From: Bifidobacterium coryneforme | Lineage (GTDB): Bacteria > Actinomycetota > Actinomycetes > Actinomycetales > Bifidobacteriaceae | Direction: 5' to 3' | NCBI RefSeq assembly: GCF_000737865.1 | Contig: NZ_CP007287.1 | Coordinates: 792,872-856,871 of the forward strand | Length of the DNA: 64,000 nt | Part shown: positions 28,019 through 37,376 of the stretch, one piece after another | Layout: the number at the start of each line of letters is the position of its first letter | Position numbering within the stretch: position 1 is the first letter of the stretch | Notes under the pieces: generated by a model | What the model was told of the DNA's origin: nothing | What the model saw: only the letters and a program-made list of their open reading frames with translations | Databases searched by the model: none | Position numbers and translations under genes: made by a program

Positions 28019-30589
28019 CTACTCCACACCCGTATAGGCCACGATACCGCGATTGACCTGGTTGGCTGCCATGCTTGCCCGGAGTGCCAGGCTGTGGCCA
28101 CCTGACCCCAGGAAGGGCTCAGCCTGGACAATCTGGGTCAGAACATCCGAAAGGCGCTTGGCATTCCGGACGAAATCCCCGGCCGTGAGGTCCGTGTCCT
28201 TGAGGATGGTTGCCAGGGAATCCCCGCAGGCCCAGTCGTAGACCGTTCTTCCCAGGCCGAAATCCAGCTCACCAGGAAGATCCAGACCTGCGTCTTCACA
28301 CTCATCCCGCACCAGTTCCCACTCTCGGTTCATGCTGGCAATGGCACCTGCCAGCGGGGCGGATTGCCGCCTTGAATCATCCCTGTCGGCGACTCCCCTA
28401 CGTGATTCATAGACCAAGCCGGACACGGCTGCGGCAAGCTCTTCCGGCTCCAGGTCGTCCAGTATTCCCTTGTCCAGAATCTGGGCCAGGGTCAGGTCCT
28501 GCTCGCTGTAGATTCGTCGAAGAAGTTGCCCGCGCCGGGTCAGTTGGTAATCCTCCAGATCGATCTGTCGGATGTATCCCAGGTCGGTCAGGATGGTGCA
28601 TATCCGGTCGAATTGCCTTGAGACCGAACCGGTGCGCGACTCGTACCTGTCCTCGGCCTTCTGAAGTTCCTTGTGCTCGCGGATCCAACGATTCCCCCAC
28701 CGCATATGACGGGGAAGGTCCGGGCATTGCCTGCAGGGATGGTTGCGCTCCTTTTCGCGAAGCTGCTCGATGCGTTCGTCCAGGTTCCTGAAGGCTTGGG
28801 TACGCTCTCGCTCATTGCTGAAACGTTGCTTCTTCAGCTGGCGGCGCTCGTTCTTCTGAGCGGAGGAGAGATCGGCACGGATTTCCATGAACTCAATCAG
28901 GTCTCCGTGACTGCACTGAGCTGCTTCACGATATCCATCCAGGGCTTCGGTCAGGGTCTGTATCCTGGCTTCAAGCTCGGAGGACGACCTGTTCGCCTCC
29001 CACTGGGCAAAGGAGTGGTCCAGGGTCTTGCGGGCCCTGTCGTAGGTGCTGCTGTTCAGCAGGTTGACCGCCATGTTGAAGGTGGGTTTGAAGCTGGAGT
29101 GCAGCGGGTAGACGCGCTTGCTGGATAGGGCCGCCATTGTTTCGGGGCTGAAGTCCCGATGGTCCACGACCACCACGTGACCGATATCGTCGATACCGCG
29201 ACGTCCGGCGCGCCCGGTCAACTGGGTGAACTCCCCCGGGGTCAGACCGACGTGCCCGGTTCCATCGAACTTCTCGAGCTTCTCGACCACCACACAACGA
29301 GCGGGCATGTTGATGCCCAGAGCCAGGGTTTCGGTCGCAAACACAACCTTGACCAACCCAAGTTCGAACAGGTGTTCGACTATCTGACGGAAGAGGGTCA
29401 CCACCCCGGCATGATGGGCTGCGAAGCCCTGTTCCAGGGCGAATCTGAACTGAGCGAAACCCAGAGCTTTCAAATCATCGCGGCTCAGCTGACCCTCGGC
29501 CATGGAGTCGACAATCTGACGGATTCTACGTGCTTCGGTGTCGGTGGTCAGCTGCAGACCTGCACGCGTGCATTGCTGAACGGCCTGGTCACAGCCGGTA
29601 CGGGAGAAGATGAAGTAGATTCCCGGCAGCATATCCATGAAATCCAGCTCGTCCACAACAGCCGCACGGCTGGGACGGTACCGCTCCCCCTGACGGCGGC
29701 TCTGGGGCCCCTCTCCCCCGCGGCCATGGCGACCATGCCGGTGATTGCCGGCCTGTCCCCGCGCGCTCCTGCGGGACTCGCCCTGCCTGTTGAGCTGCGA
29801 CAATCGGTTAATGAGACCGTGATTGATTCTGTTTGTTTGTCGTCCGGAGCCATCATGTCGATACAGGTCGATGATTTCGGGCTCGGTGTGCCTGTCGGCC
29901 TGGACCAGGACATGCTGCTCCAATGGCACCGGGCGTCGCTCCGAGACCACCAGCTTGGTCTTGCCCCGGACCGACGAAATCCAGTCAGAGAAGTCCTCCA
30001 CGTTCGAGACTGTAGCCGAGAGTCCGACAATTCGGGTGGAGCTGGGCAGGTGGATGATGACCTCCTCCCAGACCGGCCCCCTGAACTTGTCGGCCAGGAA
30101 GTGAACCTCGTCCAGAACCACGTATCGCAGGGCCGAGAGGGTGGATGAACGCTCGTAGAGCATGTTGCGCAGGACCTCGGTGGTCATGACGACGATGTCT
30201 GCCTCGGAGTTGATCGAGGTGTCGCCGGTCAGCAGTCCTACATGGTCTTCACCGTACCGGGCCACCAGGTCGTGGTACTTCTGGTTGCTCAGAGCCTTGA
30301 TGGGTGTGGTGTAAAAGGTCTTGACGTTCTGCTCGTGGGCCAGGAAGACGGCAAAATCAGCCACGATGGTCTTGCCGGCCCCTGTCGGAGCCGCGACCAG
30401 GACGTTCTGGCCGTCCTCCAGGGCTTCAATCGCCTCGACCTGGAACCCGTCCAGAGCGAAAGGCTGCATGTTCTGGAAGCGTCCCGAGGCTCCGGTTATA
30501 CGCTTACGGCGCTTGCTGAACCTGGCATACCGCTGCGATGGGCTGAGCGTCTGGTCAGATTCCTGACTGTCCTGATGGCGACCTGACAT
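28019..30589 (-). CDS. helY: DEAD/DEAH-box RNA helicase (HelY/Ski2-like)
   Basis: 856 residues. Superfamily 2 helicase motifs: Walker A APTGAGKT (near residue 64), DEVH box VVLDEVHFLAD (near 159), LSATVSN (motif III), LALGINMPARCVV and TGRAGRRGIDDIG (motif VI). The C-terminal half contains the DSHCT-like domain of the Ski2/Mtr4 group. A basic Gly/Arg/His-rich insertion of about 40 residues (near 268-305) splits the two RecA lobes. HelY is expected to act in RNA processing or repair; the substrate is unknown. Confidence 0.9.
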   Translation of the reverse strand: MSGRHQDSQESDQTLSPSQRYARFSKRRKRITGASGRFQNMQPFALDGFQVEAIEALEDGQNVLVAAPTGAGKTIVADFAVFLAHEQNVKTFYTTPIKALSNQKYHDLVARYGEDHVGLLTGDTSINSEADIVVMTTEVLRNMLYERSSTLSALRYVVLDEVHFLADKFRGPVWEEVIIHLPSSTRIVGLSATVSNVEDFSDWISSVRGKTKLVVSERRPVPLEQHVLVQADRHTEPEIIDLYRHDGSGRQTNRINHGLINRLSQLNRQGESRRSARGQAGNHRHGRHGRGGEGPQSRRQGERYRPSRAAVVDELDFMDMLPGIYFIFSRTGCDQAVQQCTRAGLQLTTDTEARRIRQIVDSMAEGQLSRDDLKALGFAQFRFALEQGFAAHHAGVVTLFRQIVEHLFELGLVKVVFATETLALGINMPARCVVVEKLEKFDGTGHVGLTPGEFTQLTGRAGRRGIDDIGHVVVVDHRDFSPETMAALSSKRVYPLHSSFKPTFNMAVNLLNSSTYDRARKTLDHSFAQWEANRSSSELEARIQTLTEALDGYREAAQCSHGDLIEFMEIRADLSSAQKNERRQLKKQRFSNERERTQAFRNLDERIEQLREKERNHPCRQCPDLPRHMRWGNRWIREHKELQKAEDRYESRTGSVSRQFDRICTILTDLGYIRQIDLEDYQLTRRGQLLRRIYSEQDLTLAQILDKGILDDLEPEELAAAVSGLVYESRRGVADRDDSRRQSAPLAGAIASMNREWELVRDECEDAGLDLPGELDFGLGRTVYDWACGDSLATILKDTDLTAGDFVRNAKRLSDVLTQIVQAEPFLGSGGHSLALRASMAANQVNRGIVAYTGVE

Positions 30590-30653
30590 TTTCCTCCGAT
30601 GATGGAGCCGGTCCTATGCCTTGCTCCGGAATGGTTGGCCTCGAGTGCCTTCA

Positions 30654-30971
30654 CTACCGATTGAAGTGCTTCCATCGGGCCCAGGCTGATGCGTGCCTGT
30701 CTCGCTTGTAGTTCTTTCGTCTGAGCAGATCGGCATGTGCCTGGGAATACCGCTCGGAAGCCTTGTTCAGCGGTTGGGCAAAGAAGGGGCCTGTCGATTC
30801 TCGGGGGCGAGCATCCTTGTCAACCGGCTGTGGCATGTGTCTGCTGACGGACTCACCGACCTGGCCCACGGTCTTTCCGGCCCGAATTGCATGGATTATG
30901 GCATAGACGACCCCGATGACCAGCATGGCAATCATGAACAGGACCAGCAGTATCCAAACCCATCCCGGCAT
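30654..30971 (-). CDS. Small single-pass membrane protein
   Basis: 105 residues from ATG 30971, with AAAAAGGAG seven bases upstream, which decides the start over a longer frame. The N-terminus is a transmembrane helix (residues 3-27, WVWILLVLFMIAMLVIGVVY) and the rest is basic and polar, ending in WARWKHFNR. No family is recognised. It sits between pafBC and helY on the same strand, with gaps of 35 and 64 bases. Confidence 0.6.
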   Translation of the reverse strand: MPGWVWILLVLFMIAMLVIGVVYAIIHAIRAGKTVGQVGESVSRHMPQPVDKDARPRESTGPFFAQPLNKASERYSQAHADLLRRKNYKRDRHASAWARWKHFNR

Positions 30972-31006
30972 AATCGGCTCCTTTTTGGGGCTCGTAAGCC
31001 CGAGTT

Positions 31007-32983
31007 TCACTCGTCGCTCTGGTTTTCCTCGGCTGAGTCGCTGATGGTGATCTCCCTCTGGGCCCTGGCCAATATCATTGTACGCAGGGTCTCCGGGGCG
31101 ACTGCGGTGATGTGCTTGGCGTGGGCGATGCAGAAGGCCACGAACCAGGAGTCCGAAGAGACCGTCAAATGTACCTTCTGCCCGGTGCCGCAGGGCTCCA
31201 CCGAGGCGCCGGGCAGGGACTTGATGTACATCAGGTCGGGCCGATCCGTGATGAAGACCGCGGCTGTACCGTTGTCGAAGCTCCACTTACGCAATTCACT
31301 GACTGGCACATCCGGGAATTCGACCTTGTGGCTGGGTTGGACGATGTCAGCATGTTCGATTCTGGCAATCCGCAATACCTGCCATTGGCGGTTCCTGCCA
31401 GTCCCCTGCTTGAGATGGTGGGTACCTTTGGATTCCGAGCCGGAATCCGAGGGAGTGTCCTCGGCCGAGGTGCCCTTGGCGGCATCGCCGATATCGGTCC
31501 AGACGGCGGCGTAGTAGACACCCTCATCGACGAAGATCTTAGCGGGTGCCACCACCTTCCTTCTGGTCCGGCCGGCGGCATCGGTGTACTCCATGTCCAG
31601 CAGTGAACCGGTCTTGATGGCCCGACGGACCACCGAGAAGCTCTTGGGTTCGGTCTCGTACCCGGTCAGGCTCAGCCAGGGGGTCTCCCCCGGGCCGACA
31701 TGGGTACGCAGGCGCTCATACAGGGACTCGGCCTGGGCTCGGGACTCCTCCGGCAGGAGGGGCGAGTGGGCCAGATAGTTGAGCGATGCCGTGAGCATGC
31801 TCAGGTACTGGGGTGAAATGCCGGCCAGGCGTTCCAGACCCAAGGAGTTGGTCGCAGAGACGATGCCGTTCTCATCCAGGAGGGACCAGTCGATGTCGAA
31901 GAACTGGCTGCCGGCCATCTCTCCGTCGTCCGAGACCGTGGTCAGGGTGTTGATGTCCTTGTGGATGGTGTTGACGAACTTGCGCAGCTCTTCCTTGCTC
32001 CGGGGTGTGCCGATGAAGCGGTCGGCCAGCTCGCTCAGGGAGAACTCCTCCCCCAGATGTGCGGAAAGGAAGAGCATGAGCCTCAGGCGGCGGTCAACTT
32101 CGGAGCCCGTCTGGAAGGATGAGGCGCTTGCCCGCCTTGCGTGAGGCAGGTCCATGTCGTCATCGTCCATGTCGGTTGCGATGTGCTCCGCCGGGTTGGA
32201 ACGTACAATCTCCGGGGAAACCACGGTCGCCGCCCCGGGGCTGATGGATTCGTCGGCAAGCTGGAACCGGGTGGCGGCTTCCAGCCTGCGGTGGAAGGCG
32301 TCGACGGCCTCCTGGGGGCTTACGATCGACGCACCGGGATGTTCCAGGACGAACATGGCCAGATCGTCGGAATCCGCATAAGCCACGTTCAGATTCTCAC
32401 CATCAACGTCCACCGTGGCAGCAAAACGTCGGGAGTCGATGACCCTGACCAGATCGTCGGGCAGGTGCTGTGTTCCCAGACCGGGCGCGATGGAGTCAAG
32501 CCCCAGCCCGGGGATGGGTACCTGGGGTACTCGTGGGGTTGTGCGCGATACGGGCCTGACCGGCTCCTCCCAGGCCTCTTGCGACATGGCGATGGACCGG
32601 GCCAGGTAGTTTGCCGCTGCCAGGACCGGCATGTCCTCCTGGGCGAAGTGCATGCGTATACGCGGTTCGTCCCCCAACTGTAGGCGGTAGGAGGCGAAGT
32701 CCTGCCCCTCGGACTTGGAAGAATACTCGGGCTGTCGGGACTCGATGGCTATACCCATGGCGGCCAGCTTGGCCCTATCCCTCTGGAACTGCTTGGCAAA
32801 GGCGGCCTTGGCTGCCTGATCGGCCAATTCGCCGTATGAATCCGCATAGGCCTTGACCCGTTGCGCAATCTGCCTGGAGGTCAACCATTGCGGGAAGGCT
32901 GAGGATAAAACGGCTAGGACATCAAGTTCGTGCTTGCCCCACTTATCCGAGAATCGCCGTCTTCCGTTCGTGCCTTCTGCCAT
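31007..32983 (-). CDS. pafBC: Fused PafB-PafC-type WYL-domain transcription regulator
   Basis: 658 residues from ATG 32983 (MAEGTNGRRRFSDKWG). Two copies of the HTH plus WYL architecture are joined. The first half has a winged HTH around WLTSRQIAQRVKAYADSY. The second has another HTH around FSLSELADRFIGTPRSKEE and a WYL domain near the end (LDMEYTDAAGRTRRKVVAP, then VYYAAVW). In mycobacteria PafB and PafC are separate and activate the LexA-independent DNA damage response; fused forms occur in other actinobacteria. The long acidic linker near residue 270 is the join. Confidence 0.83.
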   Translation of the reverse strand: MAEGTNGRRRFSDKWGKHELDVLAVLSSAFPQWLTSRQIAQRVKAYADSYGELADQAAKAAFAKQFQRDRAKLAAMGIAIESRQPEYSSKSEGQDFASYRLQLGDEPRIRMHFAQEDMPVLAAANYLARSIAMSQEAWEEPVRPVSRTTPRVPQVPIPGLGLDSIAPGLGTQHLPDDLVRVIDSRRFAATVDVDGENLNVAYADSDDLAMFVLEHPGASIVSPQEAVDAFHRRLEAATRFQLADESISPGAATVVSPEIVRSNPAEHIATDMDDDDMDLPHARRASASSFQTGSEVDRRLRLMLFLSAHLGEEFSLSELADRFIGTPRSKEELRKFVNTIHKDINTLTTVSDDGEMAGSQFFDIDWSLLDENGIVSATNSLGLERLAGISPQYLSMLTASLNYLAHSPLLPEESRAQAESLYERLRTHVGPGETPWLSLTGYETEPKSFSVVRRAIKTGSLLDMEYTDAAGRTRRKVVAPAKIFVDEGVYYAAVWTDIGDAAKGTSAEDTPSDSGSESKGTHHLKQGTGRNRQWQVLRIARIEHADIVQPSHKVEFPDVPVSELRKWSFDNGTAAVFITDRPDLMYIKSLPGASVEPCGTGQKVHLTVSSDSWFVAFCIAHAKHITAVAPETLRTMILARAQREITISDSAEENQSDE

Positions 32984-33132
32984 CAGTCCTCGCGTATCGT
33001 TAATGTGTAAAACACCAGTGCGCCCGAAACGCACTTCTCAATATAATAGGTTCTTTTTATGGCGCGTGGGTACCAAACACCCAAATACAGTACCATTTCT
33101 TGACAGGCTGAACATGGTCCGAAGCCTTGACA

Positions 33133-34563
33133 TCAGACCCATTCGTCAGGCTCGACACCCTGGGGTCCCACATACTGTCCATTGGGTATGTAGGAGGATG
33201 CTCCTCGGTCTGCCAGATGAGCATCCGAGTAGAGGGTGACATCCCGGCCAAAGGTCCAATCCCCCTCGATGGTGACCGACTTGGCGGCTGCCAGACTAGG
33301 GACCCCGTAAGGGAAACGATCATCGAAGTCCGAGATGTACTTGTAGTAGCGCTCGTCCAGATTTACGTTGGGGAACTCGTAGTTTCCGTCCTCCATTTCG
33401 TAGGAGTCCGTCAGGTGGAAACGGTCGGACCGCATGATGAAAAGGTCATTGGTGGTCTTGACGGGCAGGAATCGCATCCTGTCGACCTGAACGCAGGTGG
33501 CGCCCTCGAAAAGCGATGCGGCCGACCCCATTGCCGTCTCCAGCTGTACGACGGGGGTGGTTGATGGGTCGGTGGGATCGACGAACTTTCTGTTTTCGAT
33601 GATGGGCAGGGGCAGTACGCCCCGGTATTCTTCCAACTTCTCCTTGAGGGCATCCACCCGGACCCAGATGCTGTTGGTGTTGAAGTAAGGGTGCTTGTGG
33701 ATGGACATGGCCGAGGCCCTATCGTGGGGGTCGACCTGGGTCATCTCACGCAGGAGGAGGTGGCCCGTCTCACGATCGATGACGATATGGCCGCCTTTCC
33801 TGTCGGACTCCGTCCTCCTGGCCACTTCAATCATGAACGGTGAGCCCGATTGGGCGAAATGACCGGCGAGGGTCCTGGATGGCCTGGCACCCAGGTTGTC
33901 GGAGTTCGAGATGAAGAGGTACTCGATTCCTTGGGCTTCAAGAGTGTCGAGGAGACCCGATTCCCATATGGTCGAGAATATGTCGCCGTGACCTGGGGGG
34001 CACCACTCCAGCTCAGGCTGGTCCGGATAGGAGACGGGCTCGCCGGTATCTGCGATGAGCTTGGGTTCGATGTGCTGGATAATCTCCGTGGGCATGGTTT
34101 CAGGCGTAAATCGCTTGTCCTGGTGAACTACCCGCATGGTGTCCTTGGAGGTCCTGAAGGAGTTCATGAAAATCAGAGGGAGGGGCACTTCCAAGCGTTT
34201 TCGAGCAGTCAGCACCTGCCCCAGAATGATGTCCAGGAACCTCATCCGCCGGGCCTTGTGCCGCCGGATGGTCAGGAGGGATTTGGCCTTTTCCAGCCCC
34301 ATGGAAGTCCCCAGACCTCCGTTGAGCTTGAGGAAAGCCGTCCGGGAGAAGGCATCCAGGGCCATGTCCATGTCCATGGTGTCGTGAATCTCGCTGATGC
34401 GAGGGACATCCTTGAGGGGCTGTACCTGGGATTCTCGGACCTTCCCGCCGAAGTCGCCGCTGCTCCACGTCTCATACAAGTGCCTGAATTGTTGGACCGA
34501 GAGATCGCTCATGCCTTCTGCATGCATCTTTGCGGATGAGAGGTCAAACCCTTGTTCGCTCAT
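33133..34563 (-). CDS. UTP-glucose-1-phosphate uridylyltransferase (eukaryotic type)
   Basis: 476 residues, much longer than bacterial GalU and like the eukaryotic UGP family found in bifidobacteria. It makes UDP-glucose for the Leloir and galacto-N-biose pathways and envelope glycans. Matches are FLKLNGGLGTSMGLEKAKS (nucleotide-binding loop), FMNSFRTSKDT, WCPPGHGDIFSTI, FISNSDNLGA and NTNSIWVRV. The frame has no breaks. It is transcribed away from the tRNA-Pro integration site. Confidence 0.92.
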   Translation of the reverse strand: MSEQGFDLSSAKMHAEGMSDLSVQQFRHLYETWSSGDFGGKVRESQVQPLKDVPRISEIHDTMDMDMALDAFSRTAFLKLNGGLGTSMGLEKAKSLLTIRRHKARRMRFLDIILGQVLTARKRLEVPLPLIFMNSFRTSKDTMRVVHQDKRFTPETMPTEIIQHIEPKLIADTGEPVSYPDQPELEWCPPGHGDIFSTIWESGLLDTLEAQGIEYLFISNSDNLGARPSRTLAGHFAQSGSPFMIEVARRTESDRKGGHIVIDRETGHLLLREMTQVDPHDRASAMSIHKHPYFNTNSIWVRVDALKEKLEEYRGVLPLPIIENRKFVDPTDPSTTPVVQLETAMGSAASLFEGATCVQVDRMRFLPVKTTNDLFIMRSDRFHLTDSYEMEDGNYEFPNVNLDERYYKYISDFDDRFPYGVPSLAAAKSVTIEGDWTFGRDVTLYSDAHLADRGASSYIPNGQYVGPQGVEPDEWV

Positions 34564-34697
34564 GAATCCCCTTTCGGGTTACAGCAGTACCGCGGGAACA
34601 TCCGTATGGAGTGCTCCTAAACATCCCATGATAGCAACCGAGTTTGGGCTTCTACCTCGTGATGGAAGGATGCTGCGCTCGCGAGACTCGCCAAGAC

Positions 34698-34726
34698 TTG
34701 GACCGACCGAGGTGCTGTGCTAATAT
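34698..34726 (+). promoter_or_regulatory. Promoter of tRNA-Pro
   Basis: TTGGAC at 34698-34703, a 17-base spacer and TAATAT at 34721-34726. The tRNA begins 24 bases after the -10 box. Confidence 0.75.
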
Positions 34727-34749
34727 TTCTCCTCGGTGCTCATGCACAT

Positions 34750-34816
<67 letters not shown>

Positions 34817-34823
<7 letters not shown>

Positions 34824-34834
34824 CGAGATAGCAA
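34817..34834 (+). repeat. attL: 18-bp direct repeat GGCCCGACGAGATAGCAA
   Basis: Begins with the last seven bases of tRNA-Pro. It is identical to 43947-43964, as expected when a tyrosine recombinase integrates at a tRNA 3' end. Confidence 0.8.
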
Positions 34835-34875
34835 TGGTTCCAAGCTTTCACAGCCTTGGAACCATTCTTGTTTTC
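34833..34875 (+). terminator. Terminator after tRNA-Pro
   Basis: 12-bp stem AATGGTTCCAAG/CTTGGAACCATT, a 10-base loop and the tail CTTGTTTT. It starts ten bases after the tRNA, in the segment brought in by or altered by the element. Confidence 0.85.
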
Positions 34876-34926
34876 GGAATCGGGTACATTTCGGGCACAG
34901 CGTATGTGCAGGGTCCCCCTCCGGGC

Positions 34927-35149
34927 TCACTCCGGCCGCACCGTGTTGCGGCTGATAAGCGCCGCCACATCTCGGGCCGGTATCTGACAGACGCCCGATA
35001 TGCACGTATGGAAGCCCGGTTTTCTGCGCCCTCCAGGCGTTCAGGGTGCTCACCAGTATTACCAGAATCTCCGCCGCCTGCGCAGGCGTGAGCAGTCTGG
35101 CTGGTGTCAAGTCCGGGTTTGTATTCGTTGTCTCCTGTGTTTGGCTCAT
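34927..35149 (-). pseudogene. Excisionase-like HTH gene, frameshifted
   Basis: The N-terminal part reads as an excisionase/HTH_17 protein: LLTPAQAAEIL, then STLNAWRAQKTGLPYVHIGR. The expected next residues VRYRP and then DVAALISRNTVRPE with a stop at 34927 are found only by moving to the next frame twice, each consistent with loss of one base (near 34990 and 34980). The fragment at 43074 reads the same region without these breaks. Both Xis function and recent decay are inferred; sequencing errors are a less likely cause. Confidence 0.65.
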
Positions 35150-35157
35150 ACCTGTTC

Positions 35158-35232
35158 CTATGCGTCAGCGTGCGCCGCCGTGAGTTCGTGCTGGTTATCG
35201 CTAATCGGAACGAATTGATATCTGACGCATAG
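35158..35232. repeat. 11-bp inverted repeat flanking the divergent xis/int promoters
   Basis: CTATGCGTCAG at 35158-35168 and CTGACGCATAG at 35222-35232 are perfect inverted copies 53 bases apart. They fill the spacer between the divergent excisionase-like and integrase genes. They look like paired operators or recombinase arm sites. Confidence 0.5.
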
Positions 35233-35240
35233 AGGTTGGT

Positions 35241-36571
35241 ATGGCAAAAGCATGGATACATGACAAGTGGTTGAAGTCCACCCAGGTCACGACGGCTGAC
35301 GGGCATCGCACGAAGATGGAACCCCTGCCATCGGCGAAGCACTCGCTGGCGATGTTCGCCGACGAGCCAGGGAAAGCAAAAGTGCCCGATGAATTCAAAT
35401 CGAAAGACTACGGCAAAGGCGCGCGCTGGGAGGTGCGCTGGAGGGTTGACGGCACGGGCCGCCGCAAACTCTTCCACTACCTGGCCGACGACGAGGCGTT
35501 CATGGCCGAGATTGAGGACCGCATACGGTCGAACCGGTACATGGACCCCAAGGATTCATGCAGAGCGTTGCGGGAGGCAACGGAACTCTGGCAGCATGGG
35601 CTGGCAGGTACGATCAAGGGCTCGACCGAAGGACGCTACAGGCGCGAGCTGCGAGTGTGGGTCATGCCCCAATGGGGAGATGTCGTATTGAAGGAGATAT
35701 CCACGTCACGAATCCAGCGCTGGTACGTCAGCCTGGCCGAAGGAACGGCGCCATACGGGGGTGAACGAGGCTCGGCTTCCTCACTGTCTGCGTCCTCAAT
35801 CCGTTCGGGCGGCAAGATCGTGCTGGGCTCGATCCTGGATGTGGCGGTGGAAAACCGTTGGATCGACGTCAATCCTGTAACCAAGACCAGGGTGCCGCAC
35901 AACAGGGCTGTGTCCAACGGCGAATCTACCTGACCTCACAGGAGATCAAGACCCTCGCGGATTAGATGGACGCGGACAACGCCATGGTCGTCTGCATGCT
36001 CGTGTATACAGGACTGGGCATCGGCGAGGCTTTGGCTCTGCGGTGCGGTGATGCGGATTTGAACTGTAACCGGATCAACGTCCTGCGCACCCAGTCGGTC
36101 GATGCCGACTCTCGCCTGGCCGAGACATTGCCTAAAGACAATAGGACAAGGTTCGTTTCCGTGCTAAGCCGGCTGCTGCCCAAAATCAAGGACTTGTTGG
36201 ACGGCCATAATCCCGAGGATTATCTGCTGCGCGGGTTGCGAGGAGGCAGGCAGACCACCGCCAACTGGCGGAACAGGGTATGGGCGCCGGCCCTTCGGGA
36301 TGCGGGCATGCAGGATATCGAGGGCCTGGTAATCCACTCTCTCCGTCACACATACGCTTCCCTAGCAATCAAGTCGGGGCCGACGTGAAGACCTTCAGGC
36401 CGTCTTGGGCCATGCCTCTGCATCGAGACCTTGGACACCTACGCGGACCTATGGCCCAACCGTACAGGGGAGATTGCCGAAGTCATTGGACAGGATATCC
36501 AAATCAGATATCAAAGGTTCCCAACAAATGTTACAGAGCTGAGCTGCAGTCAGAATCTCAAGCACTCCTAA
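35241..36571 (+). pseudogene. Tyrosine-type site-specific integrase, degenerate
   Basis: Residues 1-225 are the N-terminal arm and core-binding domains (RWEVRWRVDGTGRRK, LKEISTSRIQRWYVSLAEG). The frame is lost near 35920; continuing in the next frame gives IYLTSQEIKTLAD and a TAG stop at 35963. The catalytic domain resumes from 35966 (VYTGLGIGEALALRCGD and HSLRHTYASLAI). It is broken again near 36380, near 36400 and near 36430, after which DTYADLWPN with the nucleophile Tyr and a stop at 36569 can be read. The first catalytic Arg of GLRxGE is Gly (codon 36017-36019). It cannot make an active enzyme as written. Confidence 0.85.
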
Positions 36572-36575
36572 TACT

Positions 36576-36619
36576 AGACGGTGCTTCTGCTCGATCTTGT
36601 GCAGAAGCACCGTCTTTTG
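36576..36619 (+). terminator. Rho-independent terminator after the integrase remnant
   Basis: Perfect 15-bp stem AGACGGTGCTTCTGC/GCAGAAGCACCGTCT with a 10-base loop and TTTTG, four bases after the integrase stop. Confidence 0.85.
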
Positions 36620-37376
36620 AATTCGCCGTCTCGACTTTTTGCGGCGAGTAAGCACGTCAATCCCGCGCTGACCGCGAAGCCTAAGAGACCACGCAAGCTC
36701 ACCAGCAGTCGCCAGCTACAGCTAAACGACTGGCCGGAAACTATCAAGGTCACAGCCCAAACCCGGTAACATCAACACGGGCCGCGAAGTAATGGTGGAG
36801 AAGGAATGCACTTCATCATTGGAGGCTACGGAGCATCCAAACAAAATGGATCCAGTCACGGTGGGCTAAATCTCCAAAGACCAAACAATCTATATATCAG
36901 ATTGATTCGTTGCTCTGTTTCGAGATGACCGGGTCCAGTTCCCGCCAAGCCCGCGCATCTTTCAAAAGGAGTGAGCATCCGGAAAACTCGACCAGAACCT
37001 GGACCACTCTACTTCACTGACACGGGCTCCTTGGGTAGAAGGATCATCGCAGCAGCAGATCTCACCATTTGCGCTAGATGTGCGAACGCCTCGGAACACG
37101 ACCAGGTGCCCTCCCCTTGGAAGCTGGATTAAGGGGGAACTTGCATGACACCGATACGATTGGGGCAACGCATCTAAGTCGAAAGGAAAATGCAGCTCAT
37201 TAAGGTGTGTCGGGGCTAGGTGTATCGCCAGGACCGTCCTTTTCTGGTGGGAAGTCCTTTCCTTGGCGTTGGTGGCGCTCCCGTAGGCGATGGTGCTTGT
37301 GGCGGTACTATGTGTCTAGAGCATAAGCAATACGGGGAAGGACGTTTATCTCCACAGTGGCGAAGGGGCATCATCG
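36620..37376. other. Gene-poor spacer inside the element
   Basis: About 750 bases without a frame that looks coding by composition or motif. Short frames on both strands (the longest about 68 codons on the minus strand) give no recognisable domain. The 3' 180 bases are G/T-rich and must hold the sigma gene promoter, but no clear -35/-10 pair stands out. Confidence 0.4.

Noticed and set aside
29159-30148. 329-codon plus-strand frame opposite the helicase gene
   Set aside because: The minus strand encodes clear helicase motifs throughout this interval.
36932-36955. tRNA-like T-arm (GGGTCCAGTTCCCGCC) in the spacer
   Set aside because: No acceptor, anticodon or D arm can be built around it.
36962-37168. 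68-codon minus-strand frame inside the element spacer
   Set aside because: No ribosome site, no recognisable domain and a random-looking composition.
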